64,000 nt of DNA from Rahnella sikkimica. Its GTDB lineage: Bacteria; Pseudomonadota; Gammaproteobacteria; Enterobacterales; Enterobacteriaceae. Shown here piece by piece: positions 26,342 through 34,789 of this stretch. The notes beneath the pieces were generated by a model that saw nothing but the letters and a program-made list of their open reading frames with translations, had not been told where the DNA came from and ran no database searches. The position numbers and the translations under genes were made by a program. Position 1 is the stretch's first letter. Each line of letters starts with the position of its first letter. The stretch lies in assembly GCF_002951615.1 (NCBI RefSeq), contig NZ_CP019064.1, positions 124,001-188,000 on the forward strand, given 5' to 3'.

Positions 26342-27033
26342 CTTGTTTCCCCGCTGTTCTGCGCTGAAAAAATTTGACGATAGTCGGCAAGCAGGTCATT
26401 GAAGTCGGCATAAACCGTTGCACCCGACGTGCGCAGTTGCTCTGCTTTTGTCCCTTCGCCAATGCCCAGGAACTCATAACCAAGATTTCTGGCGGTCTTC
26501 AGATCCCAGATGCCATCGCCTATCGATATCACCCGCTGTGGCTGGCGGATTTGATAACGCAGGCTGCCAGCCTGAACGGCCTGCTGGACAATCTCTTCAC
26601 GCGTATGAAACTCTGATGCCGTAATCAGAATAAAGTCATCAGGATCAATGCCAATCACGCTCAGCTTGTGCAGAGCGCCTGAACGCAGGCTGCCGGTGGC
26701 GAAAACAATGCCCCACGTCTGGCTGAGGCTGGCAATAAAAGCAGAAGCGCCCGCAACTGGCGTCACCGGATGCTGCGCCAGCACCTGGTCATAAGCGAGG
26801 CGGTACTGCTCTTCAAGCTGTATAAGGTCTGGTTTACCGTTAAAGCCCGCCAGCTCCCAGGCTTCATAAAAGATCCCGCTATCTGAGTGGTGCTGGTATT
26901 GCCCCCAGTCAGTGGATAATGCCGGGAAAGGGAAAGAGCGTAACGACTGTTCAAACGCAATCTGGTGTGGACGCACGCTGTCAGTCAGCGTGCCGTCAAT
27001 ATCAAGAACAATAATTGAATCTGCGGATGACAT
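26338..27033 (-). CDS. HAD-superfamily phosphatase
   Basis: 231 aa. The nucleophile motif VLDIDGTLTDS lies at residues 9-19, a motif II-like FATGS near 116, a conserved lysine-region basic residue, and motif IV SIGDGIWDLKTARNLG near 171. The DxDGTxxD signature and size fit subfamily IA phosphoglycolate-phosphatase or phosphonatase-like enzymes with a helical cap. It may dephosphorylate a pathway intermediate, for example after the nucleotidyl- or alcohol-transfer step. It begins 14 bp after the phosphatidyltransferase gene and overlaps the next start by 4 bp. Confidence 0.85.
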   Translation of the reverse strand: MSSADSIIVLDIDGTLTDSVRPHQIAFEQSLRSFPFPALSTDWGQYQHHSDSGIFYEAWELAGFNGKPDLIQLEEQYRLAYDQVLAQHPVTPVAGASAFIASLSQTWGIVFATGSLRSGALHKLSVIGIDPDDFILITASEFHTREEIVQQAVQAGSLRYQIRQPQRVISIGDGIWDLKTARNLGYEFLGIGEGTKAEQLRTSGATVYADFNDLLADYRQIFSAQNSGETR

Positions 27034-27047
27034 TAAAAGATCTCCAG

Positions 27048-27662
27048 TTAAAATGTTGCCGGAAATAACACACGGCTGAAGGAAAGAGTAGCCAGAAAAA
27101 TAAGAATCAATGCGAAAAGATAGAGCCCCTTGTGGCTGAATTTAGGGAAATAAAATTTACCGGTTTGTAGTGCCACCATAATAAGTGAGTAAAGAATATA
27201 AACGACCGATGCTGATTGCTGCGCCGGGAACAGGTTGGCAACAATACCCAGGGTCAGCGGTAGATATGTCACCGGCACGCCAACAAAGAAACCGGGTTTG
27301 TCTGAGCCCACGGCGGTGAAATAGGCCAGCCTTGTCGTTCCTGCGGCGGCAAGGATAAGGCCGCACAGAATGCCAGTCAGCGATCCTCCCTGTGCAAGCG
27401 TGACAAACAGCGCGGGTGCCAGCACGCTGTGACACATATCTCCCAGCGTATCCAGCCCCTGGCCAAACTCGCTGAAAAGCAGTGGACGGTTTAGCGTTTT
27501 TCTGGCTAAAGGCCCGTCAAAAACGTCGGCAATGGCACCCAGCAGAATAAAGCCTAGGGCCAGAGACATCTCTGATTGGGTCAGAGAATAAAGTGCCACA
27601 CAGCCCGCAATAAACCCGAAAAAAGAGCAAAGGTTGGCCCGGTCTTGATAAAAACTCAGCAT
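27048..27662 (-). CDS. CDP-alcohol phosphatidyltransferase family enzyme
   Basis: 204 aa with about six membrane helices. The metal-binding catalytic motif is intact near residues 46-74: DVFDGPLAR, then G, QGLD and TLGD, fitting D(x)2DG(x)2AR...G(x)3D(x)3D with the longer spacing seen in PssA-like members. Such enzymes transfer a phosphoalcohol from a CDP-ester to an acceptor alcohol, or use CDP-diacylglycerol with a small alcohol. It starts 1 bp after the nucleotidyltransferase-aminotransferase gene, so the two probably work in sequence: one makes a CDP-activated head group and this one transfers it. A membrane lipid or a lipid-like product is therefore possible. Confidence 0.88.
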   Translation of the reverse strand: MLSFYQDRANLCSFFGFIAGCVALYSLTQSEMSLALGFILLGAIADVFDGPLARKTLNRPLLFSEFGQGLDTLGDMCHSVLAPALFVTLAQGGSLTGILCGLILAAAGTTRLAYFTAVGSDKPGFFVGVPVTYLPLTLGIVANLFPAQQSASVVYILYSLIMVALQTGKFYFPKFSHKGLYLFALILIFLATLSFSRVLFPATF

Positions 27663-27663
27663 A

Positions 27664-29526
27664 TTAAGACGCCACTGCAGAAATAAATTTACTGGCTTTA
27701 CGTAAAACCGCGCGTGAAATAGCCTCTGTCAGTTTTCTGTTATCTTTACCATTACGCGAAGAAACGCGGAAATATTGCTGAGAGTCTTGCAATATTTTTC
27801 CGGAGCAGTCTTTAAGGAATATGGCATCTGTCTGCAGAAGTTCTGTGATCAATTCACGTGCGGTTCCCAGTTCATTATCCAGACGGCAAAAGATAAAGTT
27901 GGCCTCAGTAGGGAAAACCTGTAATCCGGGAATATCGCTGAGCGCTTTTTGCAATGCTTGCGTTTCATCAAACACTTTCTGACATGAGGCTTCGTACTCT
28001 TTGCGGTGAGCGGAAAACATTCTTAAATACTCTTCAGCAAAGGAGTTGATGTTCCAGATTGGCAGCCGCTGGCGCACGTCAGCAACCCGCTCCTGATTTG
28101 CTGAGGCAAATAATCCCAGACGAATGCCGCCAATACCGTGCGATTTACTCAGGCTGAACAGCAGCGACAGATTAGTATGCTGCAGCAGATCAGGCAGGAA
28201 TGACGGCGTGCGTCCTTGTCCCTGGAAGTCGACAAAAGACTCATCAAGAATTACCTCAATACCCAGCTCCTGCGCGCCTCGAGCAATCAGGGCGATATCC
28301 TCTCTGGTCAGAGCATTACCGGTCGGATTGTTGGGGGATATCAGCACAATGTGCCCGACACCGGTTTCTCTTGCATATTCAAGGATTTTTTGTGGACTGA
28401 GCGCAAATCCATCCTCTTCGCTCAGCATAAAGCGTCGCACCAGATGCGCGGGGATAACCGCTTCATATTCGTTAAAGGAGGGGCTGGGGATCACCAGCGG
28501 TTTGTTAATGCCGGATAACAGCAGGGGGATCAGCTCACTGACGCCGTTTCCTACCACCAGGTTTGTTGCCTGCACGCCATAGTATGATGATAGATGTTCA
28601 ACTATCGGCTTCTGCGCTGAGGGATATTCACGTACCAGATTCACTAACCGGGCGGAGAGGTGATCCAGCAATTTTTTCGGTGGATAATGGAAGTTATACA
28701 GTAGGCAGTGATCCTGCACCGGATAGCGCCAGTAACCGCCGTGCCTTTTTTCAAGCCATGTCTGTTGATCTTCAACCGGCTTGAGCAGATATTCGGCAAT
28801 ATCGAGGTCGTTAAGATTATCGACTTCATACCAGTCATATGAAGGAACAATGGATGCCTGAAAATCCTCAATCCCCTCGGAGATGGCTTGAGCAAAAAGC
28901 GTTTCATAGTAATCTGACAGTTCGTCACTATTTACCTTGTGCTGAAGCTGCGGTAAAAGCCAGCCGCTGGCAAATGATGATGACAGACGGTAGAAGTTTA
29001 ACGTCTTGTAATGATGCGGGCCCTGCTTATGCACCGGCACCTGTTTTGGCGCGGTGACAACCAGCGGAACACCTCTCAACTCCACGCATGCGCCATCCAT
29101 AAAAATCGCTTTTGGCGCAACCATGCAGGCGCTGGTATTTTTCTTACCGCCGACCAGTTGTTCAAGCACAGAGCTGCGTAAAACAACATCGGCCTCTAAC
29201 AGCAGAAAGTCTTCAGTAAAATACTCTCTGGCAAGCCATAGTGAATAGATATTATTTGTCGTCTGATAGCGGGTGTTTTCAATAAAGGTGATATCGACAT
29301 CAGGGAATGCAAGATTCAGCTGCGACTGAATTTTTTTACCAAAATGTCCTGTTACAACCACTATCTGATTAACACCAGTTTCCTGCAGATTAATAACCAG
29401 TCGTTCAATAATGCTCTTACCGTTAACGGGAGTTAACGGCTTCGGGATAATTTCAGTAATTGGGAAGAGACGATTACCTGTTCCGGCTGCAAGAATAACA
29501 GCTTTCTTAATAGATTCATCAGACAT
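27664..29526 (-). CDS. Nucleotidyltransferase-aminotransferase fusion
   Basis: 620 aa from ATG 29526, preceded by AGGAAG; a longer frame to 29586 lacks such a site. Residues ~7-240 are a sugar-phosphate-type nucleotidyltransferase: AVILAAGTGNRLFPITEIIP, then PKPLTPVNGKSIIERL and a DxD-like LLLEADVVL. Residues ~265-620 are a PLP fold-type I aminotransferase or CobD/HisC-like decarboxylase: SPNNPTGN near 395, LDESFVDF near 432 and the PLP lysine in SLSKSHGIGGIRLG near 460. Cytidylyltransferase-aminotransferase fusions are known in phosphonate and phosphocholine-type pathways (PntC, LicC relatives). Here it probably makes an amino-alcohol phosphate or amino-phosphonate and activates it with CTP. 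It lies 4 bp after the preceding gene. Confidence 0.85.
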   Translation of the reverse strand: MSDESIKKAVILAAGTGNRLFPITEIIPKPLTPVNGKSIIERLVINLQETGVNQIVVVTGHFGKKIQSQLNLAFPDVDITFIENTRYQTTNNIYSLWLAREYFTEDFLLLEADVVLRSSVLEQLVGGKKNTSACMVAPKAIFMDGACVELRGVPLVVTAPKQVPVHKQGPHHYKTLNFYRLSSSFASGWLLPQLQHKVNSDELSDYYETLFAQAISEGIEDFQASIVPSYDWYEVDNLNDLDIAEYLLKPVEDQQTWLEKRHGGYWRYPVQDHCLLYNFHYPPKKLLDHLSARLVNLVREYPSAQKPIVEHLSSYYGVQATNLVVGNGVSELIPLLLSGINKPLVIPSPSFNEYEAVIPAHLVRRFMLSEEDGFALSPQKILEYARETGVGHIVLISPNNPTGNALTREDIALIARGAQELGIEVILDESFVDFQGQGRTPSFLPDLLQHTNLSLLFSLSKSHGIGGIRLGLFASANQERVADVRQRLPIWNINSFAEEYLRMFSAHRKEYEASCQKVFDETQALQKALSDIPGLQVFPTEANFIFCRLDNELGTARELITELLQTDAIFLKDCSGKILQDSQQYFRVSSRNGKDNRKLTEAISRAVLRKASKFISAVAS

Positions 29527-29530
29527 ATAT

Positions 29531-30790
29531 TTATCTTCCTGTGGCAATATTTTCCGGGATATGTTGGTCTTCGGTATATGCGTCAATAATTACATCTCCG
29601 ACATCGTTTATGTATAGCCAGACGCCATCTAATCGCCCTTTAAACGAGGGTTCCCCTCCTGCTTTTTCTGAAGGAGATAAGCCTGCTCCCAGTCCAAATG
29701 AATAAAGGCCAGGAACGGGATTTCCAGCGATATCTCTGACTCGTCCATCTGTATCTTTCCCGGATAACCCGGTAAAGGGGCTGGCTGAACGATATCCTGT
29801 TGCGAGGATACAGAGCTCCTGATTACTGCTGTTGCTGGCAGTAATAAAGGGATTATCGCTAACGATAAAATTGACTGCAGGACTCTGTGGGCTCACAGAG
29901 CCGGTGCGGAAAATAGAGAGTGCTGCCTGATGGGAGTCGTATCTCAGTCCGGCAAAGCGGTTAATGCGACCACTGAGAGGGCAGACATCCGCGACGGGAT
30001 CGAATGCATATCCTTCATCCTGGGCAGCGGCTGCGGTTTCAAAATAGAGACGTGGAAGCGAGCGACAGTAGATCGTAATAGCCACGCTTGCGTTGTCGGC
30101 AATCTCAGAGAGTCTGATAACGCTGGAGATCGCGCTGTGTGACCCGCCGATAATCGCGACGCGCTGAATCTTATGCCGGTGTAACAGGGCGCTGGCATCA
30201 TCTTTATCGATACTCAGAAACTCGTCAGAGGTGACAGCAACGGGGGCGATATCATTGAGTAGCGACTGCTCAGCCGTCTGGTATCCGCCACAATTGGTGA
30301 AAACGAATTCACTTTCTGCCGTGGCGATATTGCCATTATGGTTAAAAGAAATAGAAAAACTCTTCCCTGACCTCTTTATCTGCGTAACCTCTGCTTCACG
30401 ATAGAGTGTTATCTGATATTTTTCAGCCAGACGTGAAATTATTTTTTCTGCCAGTCTTTCTAACAGATCGGCTACAAGAGATAGCTGTGGTGCTGTATCC
30501 GGATAATCTCTTAAAAATGTGAGTGCGTCGCCGCCGATAAAATCAGAAGTTAATTCATAAAATCGTGGGTCGTCGATGCATTCTAAAAAAACAGATGAGA
30601 GGGAATTGGCTGTTATCTGATAATATCCCAGTTTGCCAGCTCCCAATCGGGGTGATTTTTCAAAGATGGCAATACCATTCTTTGCTATCTCTGAAAGTTT
30701 ATTTTTCCGATATGCAGAAAGAAGTAATCCTAAATTGGCTGGTCCAAAACCAACTAATGCGGTCGTATACAGGCGGTGAGTATTTCCCAA
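29531..30790 (-). CDS. FAD/NADPH-dependent monooxygenase-like protein (N-hydroxylase style)
   Basis: 419 aa. The FAD-binding motif VGFGPANLGLLLSAY lies at residues 13-27 and the NADPH-binding motif AIIGGSHSAISSV near residue 212. GFGPANLGL resembles the GxGPxNLxLA motif of lysine/ornithine N-hydroxylases (IucD, PvdA, SidA), and a late ATGYR (LATGYRSASPF) is also typical. It could hydroxylate an amine nitrogen, but it may be a more distant flavin oxidoreductase. The start is TTG at 30790, chosen because GGAAGGGGG lies at the right distance; no ATG is available. It is the first gene of the operon. Confidence 0.82.
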   Translation of the reverse strand: MGNTHRLYTTALVGFGPANLGLLLSAYRKNKLSEIAKNGIAIFEKSPRLGAGKLGYYQITANSLSSVFLECIDDPRFYELTSDFIGGDALTFLRDYPDTAPQLSLVADLLERLAEKIISRLAEKYQITLYREAEVTQIKRSGKSFSISFNHNGNIATAESEFVFTNCGGYQTAEQSLLNDIAPVAVTSDEFLSIDKDDASALLHRHKIQRVAIIGGSHSAISSVIRLSEIADNASVAITIYCRSLPRLYFETAAAAQDEGYAFDPVADVCPLSGRINRFAGLRYDSHQAALSIFRTGSVSPQSPAVNFIVSDNPFITASNSSNQELCILATGYRSASPFTGLSGKDTDGRVRDIAGNPVPGLYSFGLGAGLSPSEKAGGEPSFKGRLDGVWLYINDVGDVIIDAYTEDQHIPENIATGR

Positions 30791-31052
30791 TATCTGTCCC
30801 CCTTCCTTTGTTTTGTATTTTATCTTCGTGGAAATATGAATTTCATTAATGTTTGTATATCACGACTGTCACAAAAAATCATATAAGGATTTGAGATAAC
30901 TTTATGACAGGGTGGTGTTTCGTAGGGGGGGAGAGTACATCCTGATGGATAGTCGGGTGGATACGGAGAGTGAAAACCCGCCTCTGCTATAAAGTGGGCC
31001 ATCCCTGAGAAGATGACATTGGATTTGAACAAGGGGTCGGACGTTGAGCAGA

Positions 31053-31645
31053 CTACTCAACGTCGTCAGATAGCGACTTAATCTCCCAGTTTTTACCGGG
31101 TGGGGCCTTCAAAGTAGATGCTACTGATATGACAACTACGCGGTTGTCCCAGCACAAAACGAATGGTTTCCCAGATCGAGCGCCATTCAATAAACGCTCC
31201 CCCATTTTGGATTGGCTATGGATAAACGTATCTAACCCTGTCAGTTCGAAATCCGGGGGATACAACCCGGTCACACGTATATTCTCATTGGAGAGCAGAT
31301 GAGAAATTTTATTTGTAAACCCGCTAAGTCCATGTTTACTTGCAAAAAAAGCGGGGTGCGCAATTGAATCCGTAAAATTATGAATCCCGCAGGAAGATAT
31401 AATTGAGATAATATCCGCACTTTCTGAATGCCTTAATCCTGGCAGTAATGACTGAGTCAGTAAAATCGAACCTGTCAGTCCTGAACTGATAGTGCTAATG
31501 ATTTCTGTGTCTGGTTGGTCGTCTAAAGATCCTGACAGCCACCGAGCAGCATTGAGAATCAAAATATCTATGGGTTTGTCTGAAGTTAATAACTTTGAAG
31601 AAAACTGAGAAAGGGCATCAGGCTGGGTTAAATCACAGACATACC
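31053..31645 (-). pseudogene. 5'-truncated short-chain dehydrogenase
   Basis: The frame is open from about 31645 and reads CDLTQPDALSQFSS, then DILILNAARWLSG (the NNAG-like strand), DIISIISSCG with catalytic Ser, and PAFFASKHGLSGF in place of YxxxK. The glycine-rich cofactor loop and start are missing, cut off next to insertion-sequence debris. The catalytic tyrosine appears to be phenylalanine (FFASK), a further sign of decay. It ends 263 bp upstream of the FAD gene on the same strand and may once have belonged to the biosynthetic operon. Confidence 0.65.
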
Positions 31646-31899
31646 TGAAAAAAACCTGCCAGCGTGTTTTTTAGTTTTTAGAGCAAGAGATTACGACGTT
31701 AAAAATTATCTCAAGAAGATCATCTAAGATCAGTTCACCCTCGATAAGGTAGCTCCGAAATATCGACCGTAATTTCACATGACTTAGATTCACTAATTGA
31801 ATTCAACTTTAATATAATCATGGAAAATGATATTAATGATAAATCCTGACTTTTAGATGGCCCCAGCATAACCCCTTTAATTTCTGATAACTTATAACC

Positions 31900-32070
31900 A
31901 TGTATGGCCAGTATCCTGTTTTGTTTCATGATCTTGGCTACCCGGTTTCTGCTGCACGCTTCACCGACTTCACGTAGGTCGCAGTGAACCCTGCGATAGC
32001 CGTAAACACCACCGCTCAGTGCATAAGAGTCGCGGATTAATTGCTGCCATACGCTGGGTCTGAAGATCAT
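31900..32070 (-). mobile_element. IS3-family transposase OrfB fragment
   Basis: The minus strand reads VWQQLIRDSYALSGGVYGYR then RVHCDLREVGEACSRNRVAK and HGYK, the HTH_21-type region of IS3-family OrfB. It breaks off into unrelated AT-rich sequence (31735-31895) on one side and abuts an IS110 fragment on the other. Only about 55 residues of the transposase remain. Confidence 0.75.
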
Positions 32071-32071
32071 T

Positions 32072-32423
32072 CTATTTTCTAACAGTCGGCTCTGTCGCCT
32101 GAGCGAAGCGACATATCACTGCTGCATCAATCGCATCAGTTTTGGCGAGCTTCTCCAGCGTCCGGGCAAAGTTTTTAACCTGTCGTGGGTTAACCACTGC
32201 GACGGGAAGTTTTGCCAGCGTGAGCTCATAGCAAAGTGGGCCGTGATATTTGCCCGTCGCTCCCATAGAAATGAGTTCAATATCGTAGTATGTGAGCAGG
32301 CTGATTAAGGCCTGAAATCCTGAGGGTGTATTGTCAATACTGAGCCAGACAATTGTCTGTACTGATAAAAATATCGAATTTCTCTTTGGCAATATCAATG
32401 CCGACGTACGTTTTAGATGTCAT
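32072..32423 (-). mobile_element. IS110-family transposase fragment, frameshifted
   Basis: From ATG 32423 the frame reads MTSKTYVGIDIAKEKFDIFI, with the first catalytic Asp of the DEDD transposase. A frameshift near 32345 moves to the frame PSGFQALISLLTYYDIELIS then LEKLAKTDAIDAAVICRFAQ. The C-terminal half is gone. The region to about 32610 may be its left end. Not functional. Confidence 0.75.
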
Positions 32424-32747
32424 AACATGTCTTCCCGCCTTGTCTGATACGGACTGACGTTGCCGTCGTCCTGGCAGCTGTTCGGGCTCATCATGAAACC
32501 AACGTGGCGCAATAAGCTCCTCGACGGGCTTGGAGTACCAGAGGAAAAACGTGCTGCCACGCCGGGTACAGCGCAGTAAAACTAATCTTTGTGCAGCAAC
32601 TACAAACATACAAGGACAAGAAGGGAGGCGTTAAGTACCTGTCATATTCAAGAAATAAAATTCTTTGTTTAATAACTTCGTTCTCGCGTTCAAAGCTTCA
32701 ACCCCTTCGCAATACATGACCTTAAAGGTATTGAAAGACGGATCCTA

Positions 32748-33120
32748 CTAAGGCACCACGCGGTTTGCAGATTATCCCTTGGCGGGACGACCGTTACCGG
32801 CGCGGCGCGGCGCGGCGCTGCTTGGCGTTGCGGATCACCGCGTGCGGGTAATCGCCGTTAAGCCTGAAGTCGCGCCTTTTCAACGCCAGCACTTCATTGA
32901 TCCGCCCGCCGTTATTCCACAACGTGGAGACCAGAGCGTGCTGTGACCAGTCGGGTAAGTAGTGGAGCAGGGCGCTGACCTCCGGCAATAAAAGGTATCT
33001 TGGCAGGTCGGCATAGGCCATCGCCATCTGGCGAAGAGCCAGCGCGCGCCGGTGATCTTCCGGACTCACCATTAACATCGGGCGGCGTGTGGGACCCGGC
33101 AGCGTGGTCAACTCAGTCAT
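32748..33120 (-). pseudogene. Broken resolvase D-like site-specific recombinase
   Basis: The N-terminal ~105 residues match the tyrosine-recombinase family ResD/D protein found next to RepFIB-type origins (SPEDHRRALALRQMAMAYAD, LVSTLWNNGGRINEVLALKR with the first active-site Arg). The frame then runs through a CGGCG repeat (four copies, 32798-32817) and stops. In the next frame GNGRPAKG follows, then a TAA and SANRVVP before a final stop. The catalytic His-Arg-Tyr region is absent. One unit more of the repeat would restore the frame, so slippage plus later mutation and truncation probably killed it. It would have resolved plasmid multimers. Confidence 0.75.
32798..32817. repeat. Pentanucleotide repeat (CGGCG)4 inside the broken recombinase
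   Basis: Four perfect tandem CGGCG units. Because the unit is 5 bp, loss or gain of one unit shifts the reading frame of the recombinase gene. Confidence 0.85.
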
Positions 33121-34395
33121 CGGTCATCTTCCCCCTTCAAACAGAACCGTAAATGTCATCACGTTTGGCAAAAAACGAAGCAGATCGCGCTACGTAAAAA
33201 ATAGCGCCAAAACAACCCTTGCCCGTTTTCCAGAATTAACACAGCGCTGCCTGCGCAAAATTGTCCCCCGGCGGCGGCTAAGGTGACCATTTTCGCCCAG
33301 CGGCGGGGCGGATACCACGGCAAAAACTCGTGGGCGCTTCCGGTCATCATTTCCGACTTGTGGAATTATGCCATAAAACGGAATTAAATAATTTGGCATG
33401 TTGTAGAGGGTGGATCCGAAAAGGATCCTTTTGATGCTGTATTTAGTGCTCATTAAAGGTGCCGAATACCAGATGGTGTGGTCATGGCCAAAATCGCGCC
33501 CGAAGGTCGCGGTTACCGGTAATTGCAGAAAACGGAATGCGATCGGTCTGGAGTAACAAGCGGCCAGGTTTTACAGAAGAGGGAGGCTATGTTGGTCAGT
33601 GGGATTTTGCTCATAATCATTCAGGCAGAATTGAGGTAGGTGAATTCTGCAAACTTTCGTGGGTGATAAAGGCTCGATTTTTTAATCTCCGCAATCTGCG
33701 TCGCAGAGCCGGCTTCCGGCGGCGATTTTTAAGACATTGGTGATAGTGTGCCGAAAATTGGCGGCCCGATCGACCAGAATAAATACCAAAATGGTGATCG
33801 GTCGTTTTGGGGAGTTTTCCGGTATACGGGAAAAAGCCCAACGTGCGGGGGAAGGTGAAAGCGGTCGGCAACGCCCCCGTTCCCGCCGCTTTACCGCATC
33901 ATACGGTATGCAAGCCCCTGATACAGCTGAAATTATACCGTATCGCCTGAAAAAAACCTCCCTTTAACGTCAACCGAAAATTTCTCCACGTTAAACGGGA
34001 AAAAACCGCAACATCTAGTGTTTTTTGAGATGACAAACGCTAAATGTAGTCTTATCCACAAAAACGGGGGATAAGTCTGTGGGCAATTAGGCAGTCTAGG
34101 GGTAAACCCCAATCAGTCCGAAAGCGTGACAGGTCAGCGTGTGGATGCCTCTCCAGCAGTCATGGACACCCTGGGGCATAGAATATTTTCACACCACGAT
34201 ATGACCCCATGGAGCATTATTGTTATAAAAGAGAAAAATAATTAACGGCATTCCATTAAAACACCTAATAGTTATTAAAATAGTCCTCATAATTTAAGCG
34301 GTAGATTATTATAGCTAATGCTAACCTTCTGTGGCGACCAACTCTTTATAAGGGGACGTGATATAATCTTCTTTTACACAATAAAGGCTATAACA
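33121..34395. other. 1.3 kb without genes: probable remnant of a second replication origin
   Basis: No convincing gene. It follows the resolvase D remnant, which in F-like plasmids lies beside the RepFIB origin, and contains a DnaA box (TTATCCACA, 34052-34060) within the repeat annotated at 34039-34120. AAGGATCC-type palindromes occur near 33412-33429 (GGATCCGAAAAGGATCC). No RepFIB repA gene is present in the window. The replicon is probably decayed or was lost by recombination. Confidence 0.45.
34039..34120 (+). repeat. 80-bp repeat with DnaA box, copy A (inverted relative to 61587-61663)
   Basis: Runs from GCTAAATGTAGTCTTATCCA through GGGGGATAAGTCTGTGGGCA to GGGGTAAACCCCAATC. It differs at only a few positions from the reverse complement of 61587-61663. 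It carries TTATCCACA, a related inverted TTATCCCCC, and the palindrome GGGGTAAACCCC. A partial third copy is at 38752-38782. Confidence 0.85.
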
Positions 34396-34626
34396 ATGAA
34401 TAGAGATAACGGCGTCGTTTACAAAATGCTGAAGTTCGTCAAAATCAATGGTCAGGCTCAGTTACTAGACTTCCCTGAATTGTCACCTGAAATTGCTGAG
34501 TGGCATTTTCATTACCTCATCGACAACAGGCTGGTGTCTAGCGTTCAGAGTAAATATGATGATCAATACATTATTACTGGCCTCACGACGGCGGGTAATA
34601 TGCAATTAATTGAGGGGACTGAATAA
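34396..34626 (+). CDS. Small winged-helix-like protein (DUF2513-like)
   Basis: 76 aa from ATG 34396; a longer frame from 34318 lacks support. It begins MNRDNGVVYKMLKFVKINGQ and ends SKYDDQYIITGLTTAGNMQL, with a central HFHYLIDNRLV. The order (N-terminal NRD..., H...LIDxxLV, then GLTxxG) resembles the DUF2513 family of small winged-helix-like proteins common in accessory DNA; similarity was judged by eye. AT-rich. Its TAA overlaps the ATG of the next short gene. It faces the large minus-strand gene. Confidence 0.55.
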   Translation: MNRDNGVVYKMLKFVKINGQAQLLDFPELSPEIAEWHFHYLIDNRLVSSVQSKYDDQYIITGLTTAGNMQLIEGTE

Positions 34627-34718
34627 TGGCGACGCTTATCATTGTAAAATACATAGTCTGGGGTGTAGTCTGGGCGCTCAGTCTTTGGGTGAAGAATATG
34701 AATACAAAGCTGCCATAA
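34626..34718 (+). CDS. 30-residue membrane peptide
   Basis: ATG at 34626-34628 overlaps the stop of the preceding gene (TAATG), a classic coupling arrangement. It encodes MATLIIVKYIVWGVVWALSL followed by WVKNMNTKLP: one hydrophobic helix with a short basic tail. Too short for most gene finders. Its stop lies in the first arm of the 34711 hairpin. Single-helix peptides of this kind can be toxins or partners of membrane proteins, but its role is unknown. Confidence 0.45.
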   Translation: MATLIIVKYIVWGVVWALSLWVKNMNTKLP

Positions 34719-34730
34719 CAAATTATGGCA
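34711..34730. terminator. Hairpin between convergent genes
   Basis: TGCCATAA-CAAA-TTATGGCA is a perfect 8-bp stem with a 4-base loop between the small plus-strand genes and the large minus-strand gene. It is repeated exactly at 38896-38915, downstream of the decayed copy of the same gene tail, which supports a conserved bidirectional terminator role. No strong T tract. Confidence 0.5.
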
Positions 34731-34789
34731 AGCCAATAGAAAAAAACTGACACTCAAGCGAAAATATATAAATAATCTATTTATTACGG

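Noticed and set aside
30820..31032. 70-codon minus-strand frame just upstream of the flavoprotein gene
   Set aside because: Starts at TTG without a ribosome-binding site and has no recognisable domain; more likely part of the operon leader.
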